In this document: one piece after another, positions 46,210-55,404 of the stretch
Numbering within the stretch: position 1 is the stretch's first letter
Layout of the letters: the number at the start of each line of letters is the position of its first letter
From: Salmonella bongori NCTC 12419
GTDB taxonomy: Bacteria; Pseudomonadota; Gammaproteobacteria; Enterobacterales; Enterobacteriaceae
NCBI RefSeq assembly: GCF_000252995.1
Contig: NC_015761.1
Location: 124,001 to 188,000 of the forward strand
Length of the DNA stretch: 64,000 bases
Direction: 5' to 3'
Made by a program: the position numbers and the translations under genes
The notes under the pieces: model-generated
What the model was told of the DNA's origin: nothing
The model's database searches: none
The model's input: the letters and a program-made list of their open reading frames with translations, nothing else

Positions 46210-47001
46210 CTATTCGGCAACCTGCCACTGCGCGTCTGGCGCAAAACGCGTAATAGTCTGAACCTTACTTCCGGTGTCCTTTCCTAAATCCGCCTGATAA
46301 ATACGATCGTCCTGATTCACCAGAAAACTCATCACCCCGGTTTCGCCGTAATGCATCGGCCAGGCCAGAAGCGCCGCGCCGTGGCCGTCGTTATCTTTAA
46401 TAATACGGAAATGGTAGCCGTGATAACCCTGATCTGGTGCCGCAGGGCTAAAGTTTGGTCCTAATGGACTGGGTACTTCGCCCGATCTGGCCGGCCAGTA
46501 CAGGCCATCTTTTTTGCCTTCGCTACTGATTATTTTGTGTGCCCAGCGATGGTATTGCAGGTAATAGTCCTGTTGCGCAGCTACGTAAGCGTGCATAGCC
46601 TGCAAAGTGGAAAGCTCGTTCCGTCCAATAGTGCGGGTGAGGATCTCATCCTGGGCAGCTGCCATATCAAAGCGCCAGCCGTCAGCCTCCTTTAGCATTG
46701 GCACCGGTAGCTGCCAGTCTTCTCGTCCGACATTCAGGTGCGCCGTATTGGCGTTTTGTACGATGCGGTGGCCTTCTCGCCAGTCCCGATTGAAACGGGC
46801 GACGGCCTCGGGATCCGCCCCCTCCGGAGGAAGAAATTGCCGCCAGTCATCACCCAATAAGGCGGTAAGCTGCGTTTCATTTTTAGTGACTACCGCCGCG
46901 GCGAAGGCGCTGGCGGCTGCTTCCGGGGAGGAGAACCGTTCCTGTGCGTAGCCCAGTAAAGGGAGCGACAGTAACAGAGCGCTTAACATGACCTTTTTCA
47001 T
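46210..47001 (-). CDS. DUF2950-family periplasmic protein
   Basis: The 263-residue protein has a signal peptide (MKKVMLSALLLSLPLLGYA, cut before QERF) and then the DUF2950 fold, recognisable from [20 protein letters not shown] near the start and from the GYHGYHFRIIKD and WPMHYGETGVMSFLVNQDDRIYQADLG segments near the end. The molecular function is unknown. It lies 12 bases downstream of the DUF3300 gene on the same strand and probably forms a two-gene operon with it. A ribosome binding site (GGAGC) precedes the ATG. Confidence 0.85.
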   Translation of the reverse strand: MKKVMLSALLLSLPLLGYAQERFSSPEAAASAFAAAVVTKNETQLTALLGDDWRQFLPPEGADPEAVARFNRDWREGHRIVQNANTAHLNVGREDWQLPVPMLKEADGWRFDMAAAQDEILTRTIGRNELSTLQAMHAYVAAQQDYYLQYHRWAHKIISSEGKKDGLYWPARSGEVPSPLGPNFSPAAPDQGYHGYHFRIIKDNDGHGAALLAWPMHYGETGVMSFLVNQDDRIYQADLGKDTGSKVQTITRFAPDAQWQVAE

Positions 47002-47013
47002 TATCTGCTCCGG

Positions 47014-48606
47014 TTAACGGCGATGAAATTCATGGTGTTCAGAGAGACGTTCCCGTGCTGCGGCGCGCTGGTCAGTGTTTAAGTGACCTATCCGGCGGCT
47101 TTCCTGACCACGTAACTGTTGCGATTGCCACGACGGCGAGCGGCTGTCGTTCCCGCTAAACATATTGCTATGCATCTGCTGGAATGCCTGACGTTGCTGC
47201 AGCGTGGACGACGCGATGCGCTGATGCGCCGCGTTACGCTGTTGCTGCGATAAGGGATGCTGCTGCGTCCGGGATGTCAGCGCCGCGCTATGCTGCTGCG
47301 CCGTCTGCCGCCGCGCGCTATTATGTAGATCATCATAACCGCGATAATTGTTACGCTGGGCTATCTGATTTAACTGTTGGGAGGCCGCTTTTCGCTGGAT
47401 ATCGCGGGGGCTTGCAGTGGGCAGAGAAGCATCCGCTGTACGGCTATGCTGTTGAAATTGTGCCATTGCCGCCTGACGCTGGCTATCGCGGGACGCTGGG
47501 GCTGGCTGCGTCGCGCTGAGCCCGCCGCTGACGTTGGTCGGGTGGAGATGCTGCGCAACCGAATTATTCGGATAGGGTAGACCATTGCGATAACCTGGAT
47601 TATGCTGCCAGCCCATCGTTTTACCGGGCAGATTTTGTCCAGATATCCGGTTGAAATTATTGACATTGATGTTGATATTATCGCCATTATGTTGATAACC
47701 ATTACCGCCATGGTGGTCATCATCGTCATGGTGATGATCGTCATCATGGTGGTGATGATCGTCGTCATCCCAGTCGATGCTGCTGAATAAGGCATAGGTC
47801 GTCGCGACACCCAGACTATAACCAAAACCTTTCACAAAACTATCGGCAAATTGCTGTCCCGGAGGGGGCGGTAAGTACACCGGCGGATAAGCGGTATTGG
47901 GCCAGGCGCCATAAACTGTCGCGGGGTTATAGTTCGGTACGTAAACGACCTGCGGATTCGCGGGCTCGATTTTGATGACGCCTGAAGACGCGACAGGCGT
48001 ACTGGCGGAGGTCGTGGTTGCCGCCGCGGTGGTGGAAGAAACACTCGTTTTTGGCACGCGGGTGACAGTTTGCTGTGGCGTGGATTTTAACGAGCCGGTT
48101 TGTTGGGCCAGCAGACGCAACCTTTGGACGGCATCCATCACATCCTGCGGCTGTGCTAAGAAGGCATCGCCCAGATTTTGCACCCATTGCGGATTTTCGC
48201 CCATAAGCGCCATCAACTGAGGAAAAGCGACCAGTGATTTTACACTGGGGTCCCAGGGCTGGCTTGCCACCGCCTGAATAGCGGTATCGCCCTGGAGCGT
48301 GGGGTTATCACGCGACCATTGTACGGCCTGAACCACGTTCGCCGGGTAGGTGGAGGCCATGAGTACCTGCGAAAGCAGGGGATCGGGATACAGCGCGACA
48401 GGCGCGACCCATTGATCGATTTGCGCGGTGGTAAAGGTGGTTTTCACGGCAGGCGCGGGAACGGGCGTTTGCGCTTGGTCAGCGGCTGGCGCTGCCGGCA
48501 CAGGCACCTCGGGGGTACGGCTTTTTACATACAGCACACCCGAAGCGGCAAATAACCCAGCGCTGCATACAAGGGCGATGACATGGGGTTTGAAGGGCAA
48601 CGTCAT
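47014..48606 (-). CDS. yacH: DUF3300-family membrane-anchored protein, YacH-like, with His/Asp-rich tract
   Basis: The 530-residue protein has one N-terminal membrane or signal segment (HVIALVCSAGLFAASGVLYV) and a DUF3300 domain with the signature VAPVALYPDPLLSQVLMASTYPANVVQAVQW. A low-complexity segment of His and Asp follows (about residues 285-305, encoded near 47700-47760), then a Gln/Ser/Arg-rich tail. This is the YacH position and architecture of E. coli, although shorter than the K-12 protein. The His/Asp tract could bind metal ions, but that is inference. It is the first gene of a pair with the DUF2950 protein. Confidence 0.82.
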   Translation of the reverse strand: MTLPFKPHVIALVCSAGLFAASGVLYVKSRTPEVPVPAAPAADQAQTPVPAPAVKTTFTTAQIDQWVAPVALYPDPLLSQVLMASTYPANVVQAVQWSRDNPTLQGDTAIQAVASQPWDPSVKSLVAFPQLMALMGENPQWVQNLGDAFLAQPQDVMDAVQRLRLLAQQTGSLKSTPQQTVTRVPKTSVSSTTAAATTTSASTPVASSGVIKIEPANPQVVYVPNYNPATVYGAWPNTAYPPVYLPPPPGQQFADSFVKGFGYSLGVATTYALFSSIDWDDDDHHHHDDDHHHDDDDHHGGNGYQHNGDNININVNNFNRISGQNLPGKTMGWQHNPGYRNGLPYPNNSVAQHLHPTNVSGGLSATQPAPASRDSQRQAAMAQFQQHSRTADASLPTASPRDIQRKAASQQLNQIAQRNNYRGYDDLHNSARRQTAQQHSAALTSRTQQHPLSQQQRNAAHQRIASSTLQQRQAFQQMHSNMFSGNDSRSPSWQSQQLRGQESRRIGHLNTDQRAAARERLSEHHEFHRR

Positions 48607-48997
48607 TTTATCTCTCCCGATTCCAGGGAATCGCTATGGTCATTATGCCTGCCGCCGACGGGGTGCAGTTTTGCGTGAGTATAAAGGGGCGATAGTTTAA
48701 TTTTTAGCTAATGTTGGGATCGGTACTGCCACGTGATGATCACAGCACGAAATGAGGTAAGAATTTACCGCAGGAGTCGCCGTCTCAACGGAGTATTAGA
48801 CCATCCTTAACGATTCAGCCACTTTTTTATGTTGCTTTTTTGTAAACAGATTAACACCCTACTAAAATCCTGCTATTCTGCCCGTTGCGGTACCCGGGCA
48901 TTTACCCTACTAACTGCTGTCTCACAGGAGCGTGAAGAGAATCGCCCATACACAAAGCGTATGCCGCACTATGACAATGAGAGCGAGGAGAACCGTC
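48607..48997 (+). promoter_or_regulatory. yacH-acnB divergent intergenic region, candidate acnB promoter
   Basis: This 391-base gap has no gene. TTAACA (48851-48856) and TATTCT (48874-48879) with a 17-base spacer make a good sigma-70 promoter about 120 bases before acnB. A small dyad (GATTCCAGGGAATC, about 48620-48633) lies next to the yacH-like start. Sequence upstream should also contain the minus-strand promoter. Known E. coli acnB regulators such as CRP and Cra act in this position; I did not identify their sites with certainty. Confidence 0.55.
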
Positions 48998-51595
48998 GTG
49001 CTAGAAGAATACCGTAAGCACGTAGCTGAACGTGCCGCCGAGGGGATTGTGCCCAAACCTTTAGATGCAACCCAAATGGCCGCGCTCGTCGAGCTGCTAA
49101 AAAACCCGCCCGCGGGCGAAGAAGAGTTCCTGTTAGACCTGTTAACCCACCGCGTTCCCCCTGGCGTCGATGAAGCCGCCTATGTTAAAGCCGGTTTTCT
49201 TGCCGCCGTCGCGAAAGGCGAAACCACGTCTCCGTTAATTGCCCCTGAGAAAGCCATTGAGTTACTTGGCACCATGCAGGGGGGCTACAATATCCATCCA
49301 CTGATTGATGCCCTGGACGACGCTAAGCTGGCGCCGATCGCTGCCAAAGCGCTGTCCCACACGCTGCTGATGTTCGATAACTTCTATGATGTGGAAGAAA
49401 AAGCCAAAGCCGGTAACGAATACGCGAAGCAGGTGATGCAATCCTGGGCCGATGCCGAATGGTTCCTGAGCCGTCCACCACTGGCGGAAAAGATCACCGT
49501 CACCGTTTTCAAAGTGACCGGTGAAACCAATACCGATGATCTCTCTCCGGCACCAGATGCCTGGTCTCGTCCGGATATTCCGCTGCACGCGCAGGCGATG
49601 CTGAAAAACGCCCGCGAAGGCATTGAGCCGGATCAGCCGGGCATTGTTGGCCCGATCAAGCAGATCGAGGCATTAGTACAAAAAGGCTTCCCGCTGGCCT
49701 ATGTCGGCGATGTGGTGGGGACCGGTTCTTCACGTAAATCTGCTACCAACTCGGTGCTGTGGTTTATGGGGGACGACATTCCGTTTGTGCCGAACAAACG
49801 CGGCGGCGGTCTGTGCCTCGGCGGCAAAATCGCCCCGATCTTCTTTAACACTATGGAAGATGCGGGTGCGCTGCCGATCGAGGTTGATGTCTCTCTCCTT
49901 AATATGGGCGACGTGATTGACGTCTACCCGTATAAAGGCGAAGTTCGCCGCCATGAAACCGGTGAGCTGTTGGCGAATTTCGAACTGAAAACCGAGGTCC
50001 TGGTTGATGAAGTACGGGCTGGTGGTCGTATTCCGCTGATTATCGGTCGCGGTCTCACCACCAAAGCGCGTGAAGCGCTGGGCCTGCCGCATTCAGACGT
50101 TTTCCGTCAGGCGAAAGACGTGGCGGAAAGCCGCCGCGGTTTCTCGTTGGCGCAGAAAATGGTCGGTCGCGCCTGCGGTGTGGCTGGGGTCCGTCCAGGG
50201 GCGTACTGCGAACCGAAGATGACCTCTGTGGGATCTCAGGATACCACCGGCCCAATGACCCGTGATGAGCTGAAAGACCTGGCCTGTCTGGGCTTCTCGG
50301 CTGACCTGGTGATGCAGTCGTTCTGCCATACCGCGGCTTATCCGAAACCGGTTGACGTGAATACCCATCATACCCTGCCAGACTTCATTATGAACCGTGG
50401 CGGCGTGTCGCTGCGTCCGGGAGACGGGGTAATTCACTCGTGGTTGAACCGTATGCTGCTGCCGGATACCGTCGGCACCGGTGGTGATTCTCATACCCGT
50501 TTCCCGATTGGTATCTCCTTCCCGGCGGGCTCGGGTCTGGTCGCGTTTGCCGCCGCGACTGGCGTAATGCCGCTGGATATGCCGGAATCCGTACTGGTGC
50601 GCTTCAAAGGCAAAATGCAGCCGGGGATCACGCTGCGCGATCTGGTCCATGCCATTCCGCTATACGCGATTAAGCAAGGGCTGCTAACCGTGGAAAAGAA
50701 AGGGAAGAAAAACATCTTCTCTGGCCGCATCCTGGAAATCGAAGGCTTGCCGGATCTGAAAGTGGAGCAGGCATTTGAGCTGACCGATGCCTCCGCCGAG
50801 CGTTCCGCTGCGGGTTGTACCATCAAGTTGAACAAAGAGCCGATCATTGAGTATCTGACCTCCAACATCGTTTTGTTGAAGTGGATGATTGCTGAAGGTT
50901 ACGGTGATCGTCGTACCCTGGAGCGTCGTATTCAGGGCATGGAAAAATGGCTGGCGGAGCCACAACTGCTGGAAGCCGACGCCGACGCAGAATACGCGGC
51001 GGTGATCGAGATCGATCTGGCGGATATTAAAGAACCAATCCTGTGCGCGCCGAATGATCCTGACGACGCGCGTCTGCTGTCTGACGTGCAGGGCGAGAAG
51101 ATCGACGAAGTCTTTATTGGTTCCTGCATGACCAACATCGGCCACTTCCGCGCGGCCGGTAAGCTGCTGGATAATCACAAAGGCCAGCTGCCGACCCGCC
51201 TGTGGGTGGCACCGCCTACCCGTATGGACGCGGCTCAACTGACTGAAGAAGGTTACTATAGCGTATTTGGTAAGAGCGGCGCGCGGATCGAGATCCCGGG
51301 GTGCTCTTTGTGCATGGGGAACCAGGCGCGCGTGGCAGACGGTGCAACGGTGGTTTCCACCTCAACCCGTAACTTCCCGAACCGCTTAGGTACCGGCGCG
51401 AACGTCTTCCTGGCCTCGGCAGAGCTGGCGGCGGTGGCGGCACTGATCGGTAAGTTGCCGACGCCAGAAGAGTACCAGACCTATGTGGCGCAGGTGGATA
51501 AAACAGCGGTTGATACCTATCGCTACCTGAACTTCGATCAGCTTTCCCAGTATACCGAGAAAGCTGACGGCGTGATTTTCCAGACGGCGGTGTAA
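48998..51595 (+). CDS. acnB: Aconitate hydratase B (also 2-methylisocitrate dehydratase)
   Basis: Main TCA-cycle aconitase with a [4Fe-4S] cluster; as an apo-protein it binds mRNA in E. coli. I start it at GTG 48998, since AGGAGA precedes it by seven bases and the 865-residue product begins [15 protein letters not shown] as in E. coli; the reading from 48932 would add 22 unconserved residues. The order is that of AcnB: HEAT-like domain, swivel domain ([23 protein letters not shown]), then catalytic domains with cluster cysteines in IGSCMTNIG and GCSLCMGNQ. Confidence 0.97.
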   Translation: MLEEYRKHVAERAAEGIVPKPLDATQMAALVELLKNPPAGEEEFLLDLLTHRVPPGVDEAAYVKAGFLAAVAKGETTSPLIAPEKAIELLGTMQGGYNIHPLIDALDDAKLAPIAAKALSHTLLMFDNFYDVEEKAKAGNEYAKQVMQSWADAEWFLSRPPLAEKITVTVFKVTGETNTDDLSPAPDAWSRPDIPLHAQAMLKNAREGIEPDQPGIVGPIKQIEALVQKGFPLAYVGDVVGTGSSRKSATNSVLWFMGDDIPFVPNKRGGGLCLGGKIAPIFFNTMEDAGALPIEVDVSLLNMGDVIDVYPYKGEVRRHETGELLANFELKTEVLVDEVRAGGRIPLIIGRGLTTKAREALGLPHSDVFRQAKDVAESRRGFSLAQKMVGRACGVAGVRPGAYCEPKMTSVGSQDTTGPMTRDELKDLACLGFSADLVMQSFCHTAAYPKPVDVNTHHTLPDFIMNRGGVSLRPGDGVIHSWLNRMLLPDTVGTGGDSHTRFPIGISFPAGSGLVAFAAATGVMPLDMPESVLVRFKGKMQPGITLRDLVHAIPLYAIKQGLLTVEKKGKKNIFSGRILEIEGLPDLKVEQAFELTDASAERSAAGCTIKLNKEPIIEYLTSNIVLLKWMIAEGYGDRRTLERRIQGMEKWLAEPQLLEADADAEYAAVIEIDLADIKEPILCAPNDPDDARLLSDVQGEKIDEVFIGSCMTNIGHFRAAGKLLDNHKGQLPTRLWVAPPTRMDAAQLTEEGYYSVFGKSGARIEIPGCSLCMGNQARVADGATVVSTSTRNFPNRLGTGANVFLASAELAAVAALIGKLPTPEEYQTYVAQVDKTAVDTYRYLNFDQLSQYTEKADGVIFQTAV

Positions 51596-51626
51596 TGCCC
51601 TGACGCATTTTGCCTAAAAATGCATC

Positions 51627-51664
51627 AATGCCCGGTGAACCTTGTGTCAGCGGGCATTTTTATT
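51627..51664 (+). terminator. Intrinsic terminator after acnB
   Basis: AATGCCCG pairs with CGGGCATT around a 16-base loop and is followed by TTTTATTT. It separates acnB from yacL. Confidence 0.85.
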
Positions 51665-51769
51665 TCCGATCCTTCCGTCCGCCCCGCTTTTTTTCTCTGT
51701 TCAGGCTGCGATAATTACAGCAAGGCGCAATGCGGTATTGGCGCATTGCCGGGAGCAGAGGAACACATT

Positions 51770-52132
51770 ATGGATTACGAATTTCTGCGCGATGTAACCG
51801 GGCGGGTTTTGGTACGTATGTCCATGGGCCACGAAGTGGTAGGGCACTGGTTTAATGAAGAAGTGAAGGAGAACCTGGCGCTGCTTGATGAAGTGGAACA
51901 GGCCGCGCATGCTTTGAAAGGCAGCGAACGTTCCTGGCAGCGGGCGGGTCATGAGTACACTATCTGGATGGACGGCGAGGAGGTGATGGTCCGCGCTAAC
52001 CAGCTGGAATTCACGGGCGATGAAATGGAAGAAGGCATGAACTACTACGATGAAGAAAGCCTGTCGCTGTGCGGCGTGGAAGATTTTCTCCAGGTGGTGA
52101 AAGCCTATCGGCAATTTTTAGCGCAATCCTGA
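51770..52132 (+). CDS. yacL: UPF0231 family protein YacL
   Basis: Small acidic cytoplasmic protein of unknown function. I start at ATG 51770 (120 residues, [20 protein letters not shown]), the start of E. coli YacL, rather than the upstream reading that overlaps the acnB terminator. A reasonable Shine-Dalgarno (GGGAGCAGAGGA) precedes it. The protein is rich in Glu and has no membrane segment. It stands alone between two terminators. Confidence 0.93.
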   Translation: MDYEFLRDVTGRVLVRMSMGHEVVGHWFNEEVKENLALLDEVEQAAHALKGSERSWQRAGHEYTIWMDGEEVMVRANQLEFTGDEMEEGMNYYDEESLSLCGVEDFLQVVKAYRQFLAQS

Positions 52133-52150
52133 GCGATTTCAATCATTCAT

Positions 52151-52180
52151 AAAGCCGGACGTTTACGTCGGGCTTTTTTT
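52151..52180 (+). terminator. Intrinsic terminator after yacL
   Basis: AAAGCCGGACGT and ACGTCGGGCTTT form a long stem with one mismatch around a TT loop, ending in a T-run. Confidence 0.92.
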
Positions 52181-52228
52181 ATCCCTGCATGAACACCCAA
52201 GAACCGATTTCGCATCCTTAGGAACAAT

Positions 52229-52321
52229 GTTGGCAAAGAGGTCTACAAGCAGATAAGGATCTCAAGTGAGTAGCTCGGGATTGAAGTGGTAGAGCTGAAT
52301 GTTCAGATAGATCATGTCCAT
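52229..52321 (+). mobile_element. IS200/IS605-family transposase (TnpA) remnant
   Basis: Read in one frame, this fragment gives VGKEVYKQIRISSE, an amber codon (TAG), then LGIEVVELNVQIDHVH. The last segment is the HUH-type motif of Y1 transposases (Asp-His-x-His), and the first half fits the preceding region of IS200/IS605-like TnpA. Only about 31 codons remain, the amber is at a Gln-compatible position, and no tyrosine motif or ends remain. It is a dead relic. Confidence 0.72.
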
Positions 52322-52324
52322 TTA

Positions 52325-52518
52325 CGCAAGACTGGCAGCCGTTGCCAGTGCTGGTGGTCGCGGGTTCGATGAACGAAGCCACGCGTCGTCAGGCGGATAA
52401 TGCGCTGTGCCGGGAGCGGACGGAGGTTGTCGATATTGACGCTGCGCGGATGGTGTCGGATTGTGCTGAGCAGGAAATCGCATCTGTCGTAGAGCAAGCC
52501 TGCGCGCGGTTAAGTTAG
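52325..52518 (+). pseudogene. C-terminal fragment of a YgbK/OtnK-type four-carbon acid sugar kinase
   Basis: One frame reads QPLPVLVVAGSMNEATRRQA, then NALCRERTEVVDIDAARMVS and ends EQACARLS before a TAG. This matches the nucleotide-binding C-terminal domain of the YgbK/OtnK kinase family, in which the VxxGS loop binds ATP. The N-terminal domain is missing, and the fragment abuts the transposase relic. I recall that other Salmonella carry an intact gene cluster of this type between yacL and speD. Confidence 0.68.
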
Positions 52519-52525
52519 CTGCGGC

Positions 52526-52917
52526 ATACGATTTTACGCACCAGCCCGGCAAATTGAAGTGACCATTGTCGGTGGCCGTATCGATGACAGTAGCCAGTCC
52601 TGCATCGGTGAGCATGGGCGTAAGTTGTTGCGCAGCGTTTAGCCGAATATTGCTTTTATGAGCTGTAATTCGTGGGGCGTCCATACGGGCGTGACGACTC
52701 CGACGGAAGATAAGGCCGGGCTTAAGCAGGAGATTATTGCTAACGCGCTGCGTAAAGTGCTGCTGGCGGACAGCAGTAAATATGGCGCGCATTCGCTCTT
52801 TAATGTGGCGCCGCTTGAGCGTTTTAATGATGTCATTACCGACGTTAACTGCCGCTGTCAGCGCAGGCTGAACTCAAAGGACGCGCTTTTGCGCTAACGT
52901 TGGTGCAGCCGGACTGA
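52526..52917 (+). pseudogene. C-terminal remnant of a DeoR-family transcriptional regulator
   Basis: The frame reads IEVTIVGGRIDDSSQSCIGE, then an amber at RSV-TAG-PNIAF, then NSWGVHTGVTTPTEDKAGLK and VLLADSSKYGAHSLFNVAPL, ending in VITDV. This is the DeoR sensor domain (the GVTTP and VLLADSSK motifs are typical). A single-base frameshift near 52845-52850 restores LPLSAQAELKGRAFALTLVQ and a TGA at 52915-52917. The N-terminal helix-turn-helix is missing. With one stop and one frameshift it is a pseudogene of the lost sugar-acid locus. Confidence 0.72.
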
Positions 52918-52946
52918 CAGCGCCGTTAAGCGCCGCCAGCGGTGAA

Positions 52947-53741
52947 TCAGACCGCAGAAATATTGCGGCCATAATAAATCTCGCGCATCTCTTTCCATAG
53001 CGCGGCGGTGATCTCCTGACGTTCGGTTTCAGTAAGATCTTCCGGTTTGGTGTGAAACATATAGTGCTTAAGATCAAACTCCTTAAGCAGCATTTTGGTA
53101 TGGAAAATATTTTCCTGATACACGTTTACATCCACCATGTCATACAGCGATTTCATATCTTCTGACATAAAATTCTGAATGGAATTAATTTCATGGTCAA
53201 TAAAGTGCTTCATACCGTTGACGTCACGCGTAAAGCCGCGCACGCGGTAATCGATGGTGACAATATCGGACTCTAGCTGGTGGATCAGGTAATTGAGCGC
53301 TTTTAGCGGTGAAATCACCCCGCAGGTTGACACTTCGATGTCGGCGCGAAAGGTGCAAAGTCCGCCTTCCGGATGGCTTTCCGGGTAGGTATGCACGCAG
53401 ATATGGCTCTTATCGAGGTGCGCTACCACCGTTTCCGGCAGTGGACCGGGATGTTCAGTTTGGTCGATAAGTTTTGGATCAATCGGCTCTTCACTCACCA
53501 GAATCGTGACGCTGGCACCCTGGGGTTCATAATCCTGGCGGGCGATGTTCAGGATGTTCGCGCCGATAATGGAGCAAGTTTCTGACAGGATTTCGGTCAG
53601 TCGGTTGGCATTATAGAGTTCATCGATATAGGCAATGTAGCCGTCGCGCTCATCTGCGGTTTTGGCGTAGCAGATATCGTAAATACAAAAACTCAGGCTT
53701 TTCGTCAGATTATTAAAGCCATGTAGTTTTAGCTTTTTCAA
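52947..53741 (-). CDS. speD: S-adenosylmethionine decarboxylase SpeD (TTG start)
   Basis: Makes the aminopropyl donor for spermidine synthesis. The 264-residue proenzyme self-cleaves to form a pyruvoyl group; the cleavage site is between Lys and Ser in [20 protein letters not shown] (about residues 111-112). The start is a TTG, preceded by a perfect AGGAGGTGAT ribosome binding site, which supports the uncommon codon. It lies 20 bases downstream of speE in the speE-speD operon. Confidence 0.96.
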   Translation of the reverse strand: MKKLKLHGFNNLTKSLSFCIYDICYAKTADERDGYIAYIDELYNANRLTEILSETCSIIGANILNIARQDYEPQGASVTILVSEEPIDPKLIDQTEHPGPLPETVVAHLDKSHICVHTYPESHPEGGLCTFRADIEVSTCGVISPLKALNYLIHQLESDIVTIDYRVRGFTRDVNGMKHFIDHEINSIQNFMSEDMKSLYDMVDVNVYQENIFHTKMLLKEFDLKHYMFHTKPEDLTETERQEITAALWKEMREIYYGRNISAV

Positions 53742-53761
53742 TTTTTATCACCTCCTTAGCG

Positions 53762-54622
53762 TTACTGTGCGGACAGTACGTCATGCAGATATTGCGGTAG
53801 TGCAAATGCAGCGGTGTGAATAGCCGGGTTGTAATAGCGGCATTTGAGACCGGCGACATGAAAACGTGCCTGAATAATCTCGCTCGACAAGTGGCGAAGG
53901 GCGCCGTTGTCTGTTGCCCAGGCGAAGGTCATGATACCGCCATAATAAGTCGGAATCGCTGCCTGGTAGAAGCTGACGTCGCTGAAGTAATGGCTCAGTT
54001 TGCGGTGGCTATCAAGCGCTTCATCCTGTTGCAGAAAGCAAACGCCATTCTGAGCGACAAAAATCCCGCCAGGATTCAGGCAACGCTTACAGCCTTCATA
54101 AAAGGCGGAGGTAAACAGGCTTTCTCCGGGACCGATCGGATCAGTACAGTCGGAGATGATGACATCAAAGGTCTGGTGGGTCTGATTGACGAAATTCACG
54201 CCATCGTCGATCACCAGCGTAAAGCGCGGATCGTCGTAGCTGCCGGCATTGTGGTGAGGTAAATATTGACGACAAAATGCGACTACACCAGCGTCAATTT
54301 CCACCATGGTGATGGTCTCAACGCCTTTATGCCGCGTCACTTCTCGCAGCATGGCACCGTCACCGCCGCCGATGATCAGGACATGTTTCGCATGACCATG
54401 CGCCAGCAACGGGACGTGGGTCATCATTTCATGATAGATAAACTCATCGCGTTCGGTGGTCTGTACCACGCCATCCAGCGCCATTACGCGGCCAAACGCG
54501 GCGTTTTCAAAGATGATCAAATCCTGGTGATCGGTTTTTTCATGATACAGAACGTTGTCTACGGCAAAGTACTGACCAAACTGGTCGTGTAGCGTTTCAT
54601 GCCACATCGTATTTTCGGCCAT
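53762..54622 (-). CDS. speE: Spermidine synthase SpeE
   Basis: Transfers the aminopropyl group from decarboxylated SAM to putrescine. The 286 residues have an N-terminal beta-strand domain and a Rossmann fold with the [21 protein letters not shown] loop, the VEIDAGV acidic residue, and [16 protein letters not shown] (catalytic Asp). It is the promoter-proximal gene of speE-speD. A promoter is expected in 54623-54854. Confidence 0.97.
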   Translation of the reverse strand: MAENTMWHETLHDQFGQYFAVDNVLYHEKTDHQDLIIFENAAFGRVMALDGVVQTTERDEFIYHEMMTHVPLLAHGHAKHVLIIGGGDGAMLREVTRHKGVETITMVEIDAGVVAFCRQYLPHHNAGSYDDPRFTLVIDDGVNFVNQTHQTFDVIISDCTDPIGPGESLFTSAFYEGCKRCLNPGGIFVAQNGVCFLQQDEALDSHRKLSHYFSDVSFYQAAIPTYYGGIMTFAWATDNGALRHLSSEIIQARFHVAGLKCRYYNPAIHTAAFALPQYLHDVLSAQ

Positions 54623-54854
54623 TGGCTGATACCTCCATTGTTAACACCCGTAAAAAAAGGGCGCAACATCATAGCTAACAATGACCACAGATGCACGGTC
54701 ATTATTTCAGCAATATAATCTCATCATACTTCAAACGGCAGGTGTGTTGGCTTTACTTGCTTACCCCGCTCCCTTACAGGTGTAAGCTCTTGGGGATTCA
54801 CTGCGTCGCCGCCTTCCTGCAACATGAATCATGTAAAGTATCTGGAGCGGAGGA
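54623..54854. promoter_or_regulatory. Intergenic region upstream of speE, downstream of yacC
   Basis: This 232-base gap contains a hairpin with CTTACAGGTGTAAG (about 54772-54785) and otherwise no ORF. It must hold the speE promoter on the minus strand and the end of the yacC transcript. Confidence 0.4.
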
Positions 54855-55202
54855 TTATTTAACGTAGGCTAACAGGCTGAGGGAATCGCGGGCCAACGCT
54901 TTGCATTTTTTAGCGACGGGGATACCGATACCGCTAAGATCACGGTAGCTGTCTTCGCCCAGTGATTTCATATCGAAAGTATCGTAGTTGCTGAGGTCCC
55001 ACTGATTTTGCTGGGCAAAAAAGACCAGCGCACGCCGAATCTGACTGTTAGGTAAGTTCTGGTAACCACAGTCATTTTTCAGAAAAACGAAAACCGCCGT
55101 TAAATCGGCCATATCTTCAGCTTCGGACTCAGTAAGCGCATAGCTATTCGCACACAGGGCCATCAGGCTGCCAAACAACACGGGTCTGAAAAACGTCTTC
55201 AT
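54855..55202 (-). CDS. yacC: Periplasmic protein YacC (PulS_OutS-like pilotin family)
   Basis: The 115-residue protein starts MKTFFRPVLFGSLMALCANS with a signal peptide cut near SYA. I prefer ATG 55202 to the longer upstream start because the signal peptide then has normal length and matches E. coli YacC. Two cysteines remain in the mature part (NDCGYQ and KKCKAL), likely a disulfide. The fold resembles the PulS/OutS pilotins of type II secretion systems, but the function is unproven. Confidence 0.9.
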   Translation of the reverse strand: MKTFFRPVLFGSLMALCANSYALTESEAEDMADLTAVFVFLKNDCGYQNLPNSQIRRALVFFAQQNQWDLSNYDTFDMKSLGEDSYRDLSGIGIPVAKKCKALARDSLSLLAYVK

Positions 55203-55339
55203 TGCTTCTACCACGGCATCAGGGAAAGTCAACGTTAGCACACTGTGGACGTAGCGACGACTTTTATTATCGCCTTATGGCGCGACGTCCTCATTCTTAT
55301 TTGTATTGCTGTCAGGAACGGTAAAGACGTGTTGCTGGC

Positions 55340-55370
55340 TTGACCTTCCCGTTAGGGCAGGGTCTAAGCT
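55340..55370 (+). promoter_or_regulatory. CueR-type (MerR-family) promoter of cueO
   Basis: TTGACC (55340-55345) and TAAGCT (55365-55370) are separated by an over-long 19-base spacer occupied by the dyad ACCTTCCC...GGGCAGGGT. This is the layout of MerR-family activated promoters, and the sequence fits the copper sensor CueR. It lies 35 bases before the cueO ATG. Confidence 0.85.
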
Positions 55371-55404
55371 TAGACACCCGCCTGTTCATTATAAGGAAAT
55401 GATT

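Noticed and set aside
47690..47770. CAT/ATG-rich short repeat as a DNA satellite
   Set aside because: It encodes the His/Asp tract of the YacH-like protein in frame, so it is coding low complexity.
52322..52792. Minus-strand frame of 156 codons between yacL and speD
   Set aside because: It is antisense to recognisable kinase and DeoR fragments and has no family resemblance.
52658..52897. 79-codon open frame as a small gene
   Set aside because: It is the middle of a DeoR sensor domain, continuous with sequence upstream of a stop and downstream of a frameshift. It is therefore a pseudogene fragment.
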